NCBI GenBank assembly: GCA_050874385.1
Contig: JBNMKO010000056.1
Location: 1 to 22,020 of the forward strand
Direction of reading: 5' to 3'
From: CAG-882 sp050874385
GTDB taxonomy: Bacteria; Bacillota; Clostridia; Lachnospirales; Lachnospiraceae
DNA length: 22,020 bases
The notes beneath the pieces are model-generated. The model saw only the letters and a list, made by a program, of their open reading frames with translations. It did no database searches and was not told where the DNA came from. Below, in pieces: positions 16,094 through 22,020 of this stretch. The position numbers and the translations under genes were made by a program. Positions within the stretch are counted from its first letter, which is position 1, and every line of letters begins with the position of its first letter.

Positions 16094-16267
16094 TCATTCA
16101 GCTTTGTAATTTTTTATCTCATTATATATTTCATCCGGAACAGTCCAAATTTTTGTATTTTCATTATAAGTGGTCCCTGGTACATATTTCTGTAATAATA
16201 ATCCTAATGTATCTATTTCATCTTTTTCTTTATCTCGGACATCTATTGTAATATATTTATTGTTCAT
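16094..16267 (-). CDS. 57-residue partner of the JAMM-like gene, copy 1 (intact)
   Basis: A small protein, MNNKYITIDVRDKEKDEIDT then LGLLLQKYVPG, ending WTVPDEIYNEIKNYKAE. I do not recognise the family. The start ATG overlaps the stop of the JAMM-like gene (ATGAACAATAA), and GGAG lies nine bases before it within that gene, so translation is coupled. Two alternative upstream starts in frame (at 16273 and 16282) are less well placed. The same gene, truncated, follows the second JAMM-like copy, so the pair is a conserved module. Small size and coupling would fit an immunity, antitoxin or regulatory partner, but that is inference. Confidence 0.65.
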   Translation of the reverse strand: MNNKYITIDVRDKEKDEIDTLGLLLQKYVPGTTYNENTKIWTVPDEIYNEIKNYKAE

Positions 16268-16286
16268 ATCCATCTTCTCCATTTTC
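16151..16286. repeat. 136-bp direct repeat, copy A
   Basis: Identical to 18669-18804 at 134 of 136 positions. It spans the last 10 codons of the JAMM-like gene and the first 39 codons of the 57-residue gene. The two differences give Lys13 versus Glu in the small protein and one silent change. Confidence 0.95.
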
Positions 16287-17113
16287 CATGTAAAGAAAAT
16301 CTAAATCATTTTCGACATTATCGGACATAATAATATTACTTTTTTCTATATTAGTATCATAATTTTTTATTTCTTTAAATGTACTAAAATCTATCTTAGA
16401 GGCGGTCATTTCATTAACATAATTACAAATAAATACGCCATCATTTAATAATTTTTTTACAATTATTTTAAACATTTCTTTTCTAACATTTATATCTGGA
16501 ATAACATCTGCAATTTTTACATCTTTTTCTGGATATTTTTCTTTTAATGTTTTTGATATAGAAATATAATTTGGTTCTACATTCAAAATCGTATCAATCA
16601 CATAATTATATTTTTTATATTGAGGTCTTAATAAAAATGCAATTTCACCCTCTGTATTTAAAACTTCCATAATTTTAATACTTGGATGTTCAGCAAAAAA
16701 AGCCAAATCCATAATTGAAAAAAAGACTCATTTGTATAATTATGTATACATGCAATAACTAATTCTTTATCCTCAGAACTTTCTAATTCTGTAAATAGTC
16801 TTTTTGTTTTTTCATCATCTCCAATATTTACAGAACATATATTACCTTTTACAATAATATATTTATTTTGAGTATTTTTTTCATTTATATTATATGTAAT
16901 TGCCACTTCATTACAATTATTAAAAGTATATGAGTTTCTTAATACAGATTTCGCTTGTTCTTGAATTTCTAAACGCTCAAAATCATTTAAATTAGGGAAT
17001 TTAATATACGGGACATGTGTAATTGCTTTTATTGAAAACCGATTTTTTATTTGACCTTCTGCTTGAAGCACATTCATTCTATTCTCTATAAGTTCTTCAA
17101 ACCAATTTTCCAT
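16257..17113 (-). pseudogene. JAMM-like protein, copy 1 (frameshifted, motif lost)
   Basis: Two overlapping frames together match the intact 283-residue copy 2. The first (17113-16658) starts MENWFEELIENRMNVLQAEG; the second holds MDLAFFAEHPSIKIMEVLNT and ends MENGEDGYEQ. Adding one T to the 7-T run at 16724-16718 joins them as NESFFSIMDL, which aligns with NDSGFSLNDL of copy 2. The metal-binding motif is also damaged: HNHP of copy 2 is HNYT here (His124 kept, second His now Tyr126). The two copies share the order SLQAI/SIKAI, VPYI and IQEQ but are widely diverged. AAGGAG lies before the ATG at 17113. Two independent lesions argue for real loss rather than a sequencing error. Confidence 0.8.
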
Positions 17114-17168
17114 ATTTATTTCTCCTTCTTTTAATTATGTTTAAATATAGACAAATGTTTTTAATTAC

Positions 17169-17315
17169 TTAACAATTAGTATTTACCTTTTCCTCTTCTT
17201 TCTTTTTTTCTTTTTCTTTATCCTCCAAATGTTTCTTTATTATATCGGCTAAAATTTCACCATCTCCCTTATGTGGAAGTTCTATTATATTATCAGTATT
17301 GTTTTTCACTACCAT
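17169..17315 (-). CDS. 48-residue charged protein leading cassette 1
   Basis: An ORF MVVKNNTDNIIELPHKGDGE, then ILADIIKKHLEDK, with a Lys/Glu-rich tail ending KVNTNC. The ATG at 17315 has GAGGAG nine bases upstream; another in-frame ATG lies two codons earlier. It is the first gene after the cassette promoter and sits 55 bases before the JAMM-like gene. Cassette 2 has only a 12-codon ORF at this place, so this gene is optional. No family recognised; it may be a leader or small regulatory protein. Confidence 0.5.
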   Translation of the reverse strand: MVVKNNTDNIIELPHKGDGEILADIIKKHLEDKEKEKKKEEEKVNTNC

Positions 17316-17345
17316 AATCATTCACTCCTCATTTTTACTACTATT

Positions 17346-17374
17346 ATTATATTACTATATAAATACTTTTACAA
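17346..17374 (-). promoter_or_regulatory. Promoter of JAMM cassette 1
   Basis: Minus-strand TTGTAA (17374-17369), 17-base spacer, perfect TATAAT (17351-17346). The whole element is conserved upstream of cassette 2 (19706-19678). Confidence 0.75.
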
Positions 17375-17407
17375 GCATCTATCTCCCCAAAAAGAAGCAA
17401 AAAGTTT

Positions 17408-17654
17408 TTATAATTCTTTACTTAAAATAAGTCCCGTATCCGTAAGACCATATACATTATCCTTTCCCAATCTGTGTGAATATATAAGCCTCTCGACAAT
17501 ATCTTTTTTCATAATTTTTGTAAGTATAATAGATAGTCACTCAATTCTTTATGACTCATTTGACCAGTGAACTACCTGTAAGTAATATATGTATTTTTTG
17601 GCTATCATCAGCATTATTAAATTCATATTTTTTTATTTGGTTATTTATATATGT
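17408..17654 (-). pseudogene. Winged-helix DNA-binding protein remnant
   Basis: Three frames read in order on the minus strand: NADDSQKIHILLTGSSLVK stop; then MSHKELSDYLLYLQKL stop; then MKKDIVERLIYSHRLGKDNV and YGLTDTGLILSKEL stop (17410-17408). Adding one A to AAATGAG and one A to the A-run near 17517 would join all three. The result looks like a winged helix of the HxlR/MarR/PadR sort, with the recognition helix around SHKELSDYLLYL and a wing before YGLTDTG. No start codon is visible, so the 5' end is lost. The exact family is uncertain. It covers most of the 17375-17710 gap. Confidence 0.5.
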
Positions 17655-17702
17655 TTAAACTTTGTGCGAACCATTCAATATTTTGGCAAAAATACAATTT
17701 TT

Positions 17703-17734
17703 AATATAATAAAAGGGGCTGCCTATAGCCGCCC
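17703..17734 (-). terminator. Rho-independent terminator after the STAS-like remnant
   Basis: On the minus strand GGGCGGC (17734-17728) pairs with GCAGCCC (17722-17716), with one mismatch and a short TATAG loop. It is followed by CTTTTATTATATT. It lies 27 bases after the STAS-like stop and should end that transcript. Confidence 0.65.
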
Positions 17735-17760
17735 TATATCCCCAAAGAGTAAGAAAAAAT

Positions 17761-17941
17761 CTATACATTAAGAAATTCGGTATTAATCAATTTTATCCCG
17801 GCAAAATCCAAAACAATCCAAACATTATTATTTTTTTCGCATTGACTTAAGATTTCATTATACAGAATATCACCTTTAACATGGTCATCAGCGGTTGTTG
17901 AGAATAAAATTTTTTTTAACATCAAGATTAATTATACACAT
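17761..17941 (-). pseudogene. STAS-like DUF4325 protein, frameshifted and short
   Basis: ATG at 17941 (AAGGAG seven bases upstream) begins MCIINLDVKK. After the 8-base homopolymer at 17917-17910 another frame continues ILFSTTADDHVKGDILYNEI and then NNVWIVLDFAGIKLINTEFL, stopping at TAG 17763-17761. The segment VWIVLDFAGIKLINTEFLN matches the DUF4325 pattern of a strand, an acidic DF-G and a Ser/Thr-x-FLN helix. Removing one base from the run restores the frame. The protein stops just after FLNV, where family members go on, so it is probably 3'-truncated as well. It follows the 80-residue gene by about 40 bases. Confidence 0.6.
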
Positions 17942-17985
17942 TTTCATTCTCCTTGTTTTAATGTACTTAATTATACTTAAATCAC

Positions 17986-18228
17986 TTACACCCAAATTGC
18001 TATTTCCATTTCTGGAATACATTTAGTTTCACCATAAACATCATATATTCTCCATTCTGCATGAGAAACATAACTATCTTTTTTCCCCAATGAATTGTAT
18101 AACATTTCTTGTTTTTCAACATCTATACCTATATCAAATGATTTATTTTCATTATTTTCTGGGACACAATGATAATAAGCAACATGTCCATTATTTCTAT
18201 CAATTTTTGTTAAAAACATTTTAACCAT
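17986..18228 (-). CDS. Hypothetical 80-residue protein
   Basis: An intact small ORF, MVKMFLTKIDRNNGHVAYYH to MEIAIWV, with a good AGAGGAG seven bases before the ATG. It looks beta-rich (HVAYYHCVPEN; AEWRIYDVYGETKCIPEMEI). No family recognised. It lies 14 bases after the end of the HipA-like remnant and just before the STAS-like remnant on the same strand, so the three once formed an operon. Being the only undamaged member, it may be recent in its decay or still useful. Confidence 0.55.
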   Translation of the reverse strand: MVKMFLTKIDRNNGHVAYYHCVPENNENKSFDIGIDVEKQEMLYNSLGKKDSYVSHAEWRIYDVYGETKCIPEMEIAIWV

Positions 18229-18242
18229 ATATTTATCTCCTC

Positions 18243-18669
18243 TTATTTTTCAAAATCATCAATATTTTTTTGTTTTTCTTCCAATTCTTTATAATATTGT
18301 TCACACATTTGTTGATAATTATATCCAATGCTATTTGTAATAAATTCCCTTACCGCTTTTACCTGCTTTGAAAAATGACTTGAGAATGATATTATTCATA
18401 TGTCTATCTTCATTTAATATAAATGCATCTAGTTCTAAAATACTTCCTAAATATTCTCCAAATTTCTCTAATCCTGTTTGTTCTTTTACAAAATTCACAA
18501 CCTTTTCAATAGCATCTTTAGTTGACAATTTATCAATAAATTTATCAAATGTTATTCCAAGATTATTTTTAATTAAGCTATTTATAGTTATTATTTCTAC
18601 ACCATCTAGACAGAAATTCATTGACCTGCAACCATTACTTTTTGTTGATTTCATCTTCGCTCCAACCAT
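18243..18669 (-). pseudogene. HipA-like kinase remnant, truncated and frameshifted
   Basis: The first frame (18669-18331) carries NGCRSMNFCLDGVEIITINS and the catalytic segment LDAFILNEDRHMNNI, matching the N-x-D-R-H-x2-N motif of HipA-family protein kinases (Asp88 counted from the ATG at 18669). The second frame continues ISFSSHFSKQVKAVREFITN and SIGYNYQQMCEQYYKELEEK to TAA 18245-18243, resembling a kinase C-terminus. The N-terminal lobe is missing, and the metal-binding DNG region expected after DRHxxN is absent, so an internal deletion is likely along with the frame change. At its 5' end it is fused into the truncated 57-residue gene of cassette 2. HipA kinases phosphorylate glutamyl-tRNA synthetase or other targets; this copy cannot be active. 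Confidence 0.65.
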
Positions 18670-18785
18670 TTTGTATTTTCATTATAAGTGGTCCCTGGTA
18701 CATATTTCTGTAATAATAATCCTAATGTATCTATTTCATCTTTTTCTTCATCCCGGACATCTATTGTAATATATTTATTGTTCAT
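18651..18785 (-). pseudogene. 57-residue partner gene, copy 2 (3' truncated)
   Basis: ATG at 18785 overlaps the JAMM-like stop (ATGAACAATAA), as in copy 1. Residues 1-39 match copy 1 except Glu13 for Lys13. At 18669 the sequence leaves the copy 1 match and the frame ends KWLERR at TGA 18653-18651, giving 44 residues. The C-terminal WTVPDEIYNEIKNYKAE is lost. The break joins it to the HipA-like remnant. Whether the short product is functional is unknown. Confidence 0.75.
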
Positions 18786-18804
18786 ATCCATCTTCTCCAT
18801 TTTC
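18669..18804. repeat. 136-bp direct repeat, copy B
   Basis: Matches 16151-16286 at 134 of 136 bases, offset 2518 bp, same orientation. Its left end coincides with the junction to the HipA-like remnant; its right end falls within the last codons of the JAMM-like gene. Confidence 0.95.
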
Positions 18805-19626
18805 TAAATAAACATCTATATCCATTTCTAATGGAATATTATTATTTATATTAGTACTAATTTCTTTTTCTTGATTTTCATTAATAATGTTCGCATTTGG
18901 CAAAAATATATTTTTTGCTGTTACTTTATCAACATATTTACTATAATAGATGCCACGTTGTTGTAATTCATATATTGACTCTTTTAAAATTTGCCTTCTT
19001 TTTTCTAATTCAATTAAATCTGATAATTGAAAATGTCTATTTGGATTATTTTTTATCCAAGTTTCTTTTCTTTTTCCAAAATCTGGGACAATATCTATTA
19101 TATTCTGTACTATGAGATTATTTAAATTAATTTTGTATGGTCTTTGTAAAAAAGAAACTGCTCCTTTAGTATTAACAATCAACATTAAATTTATACTTGG
19201 ATTTTCTGTAAATATTAATAAATCATTTAATGAAAATCCGCTATCATTAGGATGATTATGTATACTAACTACGACTAATTCATTATTTTTATTACAAGTA
19301 TTCAAAAGATTAGCAGTATCTTTATCCTGCATAATAAAAACAGATGAACAATTCCCTAAAACTTTAAAATATTTATTTTCTTCTGATTTATTGTTTTTAT
19401 TATAAATAATAGCAACTTTATGATAATTATTTTCATTTCGAGAAATTCTTAATACATTTTGTACTTGTTCTTGGATTTCGATATTTTCTTCTGGTGTAAA
19501 ATTAAAAAAATTTATATATGGCACATTGTATATTGCTTGCAAACTAAACCATTGTTTATTTTTCCTTTCATTTTCAATACTCTTTAACCCATTATCAATA
19601 ACTTGCTCTAGCCATGTTTGTTCCAT
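18775..19626 (-). CDS. JAMM-like (MPN/RadC-fold) putative metalloprotein, copy 2 (intact)
   Basis: A 283-residue protein. The centre has the layout of a JAB/MPN domain: strand HKVAIIYN (69-76), a G-C-x3-V segment near 91-96, a helix with ANLLNTC, strand ELVVVS and then IHNHPNDSGFSLNDLL. This gives a His123-x-His125-Pro ... Ser132-x2-Asp135 set, one residue shorter between His and Ser than the classical JAMM motif. The family's upstream glutamate is not evident. JAMM proteins include deubiquitinase-like isopeptidases, RadC, and domains in phage and polymorphic-toxin proteins; which applies here is unknown. The N-terminal 60 residues and helical C-terminus match no family I know. There is no signal peptide or membrane segment. 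AAGGAG precedes the ATG at 19626, and the stop overlaps the partner gene. Confidence 0.7.
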   Translation of the reverse strand: MEQTWLEQVIDNGLKSIENERKNKQWFSLQAIYNVPYINFFNFTPEENIEIQEQVQNVLRISRNENNYHKVAIIYNKNNKSEENKYFKVLGNCSSVFIMQDKDTANLLNTCNKNNELVVVSIHNHPNDSGFSLNDLLIFTENPSINLMLIVNTKGAVSFLQRPYKINLNNLIVQNIIDIVPDFGKRKETWIKNNPNRHFQLSDLIELEKRRQILKESIYELQQRGIYYSKYVDKVTAKNIFLPNANIINENQEKEISTNINNNIPLEMDIDVYLENGEDGYEQ

Positions 19627-19677
19627 ATTTATTTCTCCTTATTATTTAGTTCATATTTATTTCTCATTTTTAATACT

Positions 19678-19706
19678 ATTATATTACTATGTAAATACTT
19701 TTACAG
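19678..19706 (-). promoter_or_regulatory. Promoter of JAMM cassette 2
   Basis: CTGTAA (19706-19701), 17-base spacer, perfect TATAAT (19683-19678). From 19663 to 19708 it matches the cassette 1 promoter region apart from two substitutions and a small indel. Just downstream is a 12-codon ORF (MRNKYELNNKEK) whose stop overlaps the JAMM-like ribosome binding site. Confidence 0.7.
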
Positions 19707-19708
19707 GC

Positions 19709-19798
19709 TCAATATCCAATATCTATTCTATCCCAAGCTTTTGCTATCGGATTTCCTTTAATATCATGTAAATTAGTGAGTTTTACTCGGATATTCCT
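19709..19798 (-). pseudogene. Short coding remnant upstream of cassette 2
   Basis: A 29-codon open stretch without a start reads RNIRVKLTNLHDIKGNPIAK then AWDRIDIGY and stops at TGA 19711-19709. It looks like the real 3' end of a lost gene rather than random AT-rich sequence, but I do not recognise it. The rest of 19627-19832 holds the cassette 2 promoter and leader. Confidence 0.3.
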
Positions 19799-19832
19799 TT
19801 ACATATATTTTTAAGGAACTACATCACTATTA

Positions 19833-20546
19833 TCAATATTCATAAAATTCAGTCCTTTCCTTATATTTCCATTTACATGCCAATTTTAATGCCATTTTCA
19901 TGACTCTACATCTATCTTTATATGTATTTAATTTACTTTTACTTCCATTTTGGCGGTTTTGATAAAAAATCGGAAATTCTTTTATATTTAGATTATTATG
20001 TAATGTCCAGGCTGTTAATTCTGTCTCTATTTCAAATCCATCAGATGTACACGGAAAATCTTTTGCACATCTTTTAGACAATGCTCGATATCCTGTCATC
20101 ACATCATTTATATGTATATTGGTTGAAAAAAATCTATTTACTAAATATCTTACAAATTTATTTCCAAAGTTATGAAATGGTCTTTTATTTTCAGTAAAAT
20201 ATGTAGATGATAATCTATCACCTATAACCATACCTGCTCCATTTTTAATTAGAGTTATCATTTTAGGAGCATCTTTTGCTGAATAGGTATCATTTCCATC
20301 TACTATTAAGTATATATCTGCATCTATTTCTTTAAAAGCTTGTCTTATAGCAACTCCTTTTCCCTGAATATAACAATTTCTTATAATAGCTCCTACACTT
20401 AAAGCTTCACCTACTGTATTATCTTTTGAATTATTATTATATACATATATATCAGCAGCAGGTAGTATTTTCTGAAAATCTTTTACTACTTTGGCTATTG
20501 TCATTTCTTCATTATAACAAGGTATTATTACAGCTACTTTATTCAT
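19833..20546 (-). CDS. Family 2 glycosyltransferase (dolichyl-phosphate mannose synthase-like)
   Basis: A 237-residue GT-A enzyme that would move a sugar from a nucleotide donor to a polyprenyl phosphate or similar acceptor. The N-terminus VAVIIPCYNEEMTIAKVV is the GT2 nucleotide-binding strand. The metal site is VDGNDTY (82-88), followed by GDRLSSTYFTENKRPFHNFG and DVMTGYRALSK, all standard for the DPM1/GtrB-like group. Many bacterial relatives add two C-terminal membrane helices; here the protein ends CKWKYKERTEFYEY without any, so it is a short soluble form or has lost its anchor. It starts five bases after the stop of the upstream 452-residue gene, with AAGG as ribosome binding site, so translation is coupled. 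A role in surface polysaccharide or protein glycosylation is inference. Confidence 0.85.
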   Translation of the reverse strand: MNKVAVIIPCYNEEMTIAKVVKDFQKILPAADIYVYNNNSKDNTVGEALSVGAIIRNCYIQGKGVAIRQAFKEIDADIYLIVDGNDTYSAKDAPKMITLIKNGAGMVIGDRLSSTYFTENKRPFHNFGNKFVRYLVNRFFSTNIHINDVMTGYRALSKRCAKDFPCTSDGFEIETELTAWTLHNNLNIKEFPIFYQNRQNGSKSKLNTYKDRCRVMKMALKLACKWKYKERTEFYEY

Positions 20547-20551
20547 AATAT

Positions 20552-21910
20552 TTATACCTTAAAAGACCGAGCTACAGCCTTTTCCATATCTCGTTTCTTA
20601 TTATCCTCTCTTTTATCATATAAATGTTTTCCAATTGCTTCTATCTGTGTACACACAGTACTATTCTTTTCCTGTGGTGACATTGATGAAAATCCTACTA
20701 CCTTTGTTGCTCTCTGATGGGCAAGTTTATCCACTTGTTGGACAACCTCTTTAAGTAAATATGCTTGAATGTCATCAAGTTTTTGTGATTTTTGATATTT
20801 ACTAAATGCAGCCAAACCGTTTCCATATAAATCAGCAAATGATACTCCAACTTTTCCATCCTTTTCAATATAATAATGGTCTGCCTCTAACAACTCATTA
20901 AATCTTTTTACATCTGACTCCCTCAATATTGCTTCATTTTCAACAACAAACATATTGCCTCCCAATTGTGGCGTAAATTTCGCTATAATACTTCTCATCC
21001 TCTTAATTTCATCCTCAGAAGTTCTATTTTTACTATTCTTTTCAAGAGTTGTAGCTTGTACTAAATCCCATTCACCTTTTTCATTCTTTTTAAATACTTC
21101 TAATTCTTGATTTCTAAACTTGATATAAATATCTCTATTTTTTGTATCCATTAGAATAGCAGGTTTTCCATCTCTTACTTTTACAGTAAAATCTTTTACA
21201 ATATTGTGACGATATTGTAATTGTGCCTGTTTGTAATGCCGATACGAATTATCTTTGTCAAAGTTTGCTGATTTAAAATTTGCCATATCCTGAACATATG
21301 CTTCAAGCATTGAACTGGCTAAATCTGCTCCTTTTGCCTTAAACAGATTTTCCTGTAAGACCGCTGTCATTGAGCTATATTCACCCTTGATATTAAAGTC
21401 TTCTGCTCCACATACAATATTATTTTTATTAAGTACATCTTTAAATATTTCAAAATCAAGAGCTGTATATGGCTGCTTAGTACGAAAAATGGCAATCTCC
21501 TTATCTCCTGATTTTCTTGCAAGGTCAAATTCTTTCTCAATGGATATTTGAGTATTATATTTACCGTCCTGTAATAAAATATTATCTAATATCTCTTTAA
21601 ATTTTTCCCTGTCAATATCTCTTATAGCAATGCCCACACAATCAGTAGTTGGATTATTAAGTGGCACATATGGTATTTTTGCTTCTCTTAATTGAGCTTC
21701 TACTTTTGCATAAATATCTCTATCTACCATAGTAAAATCTGCTCTTCCACCCTGAGAAAGATGTTCTGCTAATTGTCTATAAAGTTTTGCACGTTCATCT
21801 TTATTTTGTAGGGTGTATTCTTCAAGTTTATTACATATGTTTGTAATAATGTTCATATAACTATCTGCATCATTTACATAGTTATTGCTATAATTCATTG
21901 TCACACTCAT
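20552..21910 (-). CDS. Hypothetical 452-residue protein
   Basis: No family recognised. I chose ATG at 21910 (MSVTMNYSNNYVNDADSYMN) because AAGGAG lies nine bases upstream; an ATG two codons earlier is too close to it, and the frame is open further upstream. The protein is soluble and charged, with no signal peptide or membrane segment. The N-terminal helical part is followed by an alpha/beta segment (ADFTMVDRDIYAKVEAQLRE; VGIAIRDIDREKFKEILDNI). A region rich in Asp, Lys and beta strands lies near 245-300 (KPAILMDTKNRDIYIKFRNQ), and the C-terminus is helical (LLKEVVQQVDKLAHQRATKV; KKRDMEKAVARSFKV). Long charged proteins of this kind are frequent in conjugative elements, but there is no direct motif. 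It is the first gene of a coupled pair with the GT2 gene. Confidence 0.6.
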   Translation of the reverse strand: MSVTMNYSNNYVNDADSYMNIITNICNKLEEYTLQNKDERAKLYRQLAEHLSQGGRADFTMVDRDIYAKVEAQLREAKIPYVPLNNPTTDCVGIAIRDIDREKFKEILDNILLQDGKYNTQISIEKEFDLARKSGDKEIAIFRTKQPYTALDFEIFKDVLNKNNIVCGAEDFNIKGEYSSMTAVLQENLFKAKGADLASSMLEAYVQDMANFKSANFDKDNSYRHYKQAQLQYRHNIVKDFTVKVRDGKPAILMDTKNRDIYIKFRNQELEVFKKNEKGEWDLVQATTLEKNSKNRTSEDEIKRMRSIIAKFTPQLGGNMFVVENEAILRESDVKRFNELLEADHYYIEKDGKVGVSFADLYGNGLAAFSKYQKSQKLDDIQAYLLKEVVQQVDKLAHQRATKVVGFSSMSPQEKNSTVCTQIEAIGKHLYDKREDNKKRDMEKAVARSFKV

Positions 21911-22020
21911 AAACATTTTCTCCTTATATTTATATTTTTTCTCTACTTTTCTATATGTTAGATTTTTTCCAGACAATGGTATAAAGCATTATATTTATTA
22001 AATATTATCTATGTTCTATA

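Noticed and set aside
17271..17771. Plus-strand ORFs of 99 and 60 residues
   Set aside because: They are Ile/Phe/Tyr-rich products of AT-rich sequence, with no ribosome binding site, and lie opposite minus-strand gene remnants and the cassette 1 promoter.
14420..22020. CRISPR array, integrase or insertion sequence in the accessory region
   Set aside because: No regularly spaced repeats, no recombinase or transposase motifs and no terminal repeats with target duplications were found; the only long repeat is the single 136-bp pair.
1..22020. tRNA or rRNA genes
   Set aside because: No cloverleaf-forming segments with a T-loop GTTCGANTC or conserved rRNA stretches were seen on either strand.

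Overview
The window looks like the chromosome of a low-to-moderate-GC anaerobic Firmicute, most likely a Lachnospiraceae gut commensal of the Roseburia/Agathobacter/Butyrivibrio type. The basis is the plsX-acpP-rnc-smc-ftsY cluster, a hemicellulose and pentose locus, strong AGGAGG ribosome binding sites, TATAAT/TTGnnn promoters, and a secreted-protein remnant of a style common in that family. This assignment is by gene style, not by database search. Nearly every gene is on the minus strand, so transcription runs from high to low coordinates.

Left part (1-4.2 kb): a sugar locus read as GH43 xylosidase/arabinosidase, then an L-fucose/L-arabinose isomerase family enzyme, then xylulokinase (cut by the window edge). 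Together they would release pentoses from xylan or arabinoxylan side chains, isomerise them and phosphorylate the ketose. The 386-base gap before the isomerase gene holds a near-consensus promoter and operator-like repeats. Next (4.2-6.4 kb) is a KtrB/KtrA-type potassium uptake pair, whose candidate promoter lies inside a 15-bp dyad.

Middle part (6.4-14.5 kb): conserved housekeeping genes. These are threonine ammonia-lyase, ftsY, smc and rnc (protein targeting, chromosome organisation, RNA processing), then acpP and plsX (fatty acid and phospholipid synthesis). A bidirectional hairpin separates plsX-acpP from rnc-smc-ftsY, and plsX has a clear promoter.

Right part (14.5-22 kb): a sharply more AT-rich accessory region. 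It holds small hypothetical genes and many broken ones: a secreted protein, a JAMM-like protein, a winged-helix protein, a STAS-like DUF4325 protein and a HipA-like kinase. Most breaks are single-base indels in short homopolymers. The organising element is a cassette present twice: a conserved promoter, a ~283-residue protein with an HNHP...S..D (JAMM-like) motif, and an overlapping 57-codon gene. The promoter and a 136-bp tail are almost identical between copies while the protein bodies have diverged strongly. Copy 2 keeps an intact JAMM-like gene but a truncated partner; copy 1 keeps an intact partner but a broken JAMM-like gene. The far right end has a GT2 glycosyltransferase coupled to a 452-residue protein I do not recognise. 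No integrase, transposase, CRISPR array, tRNA or rRNA was seen.
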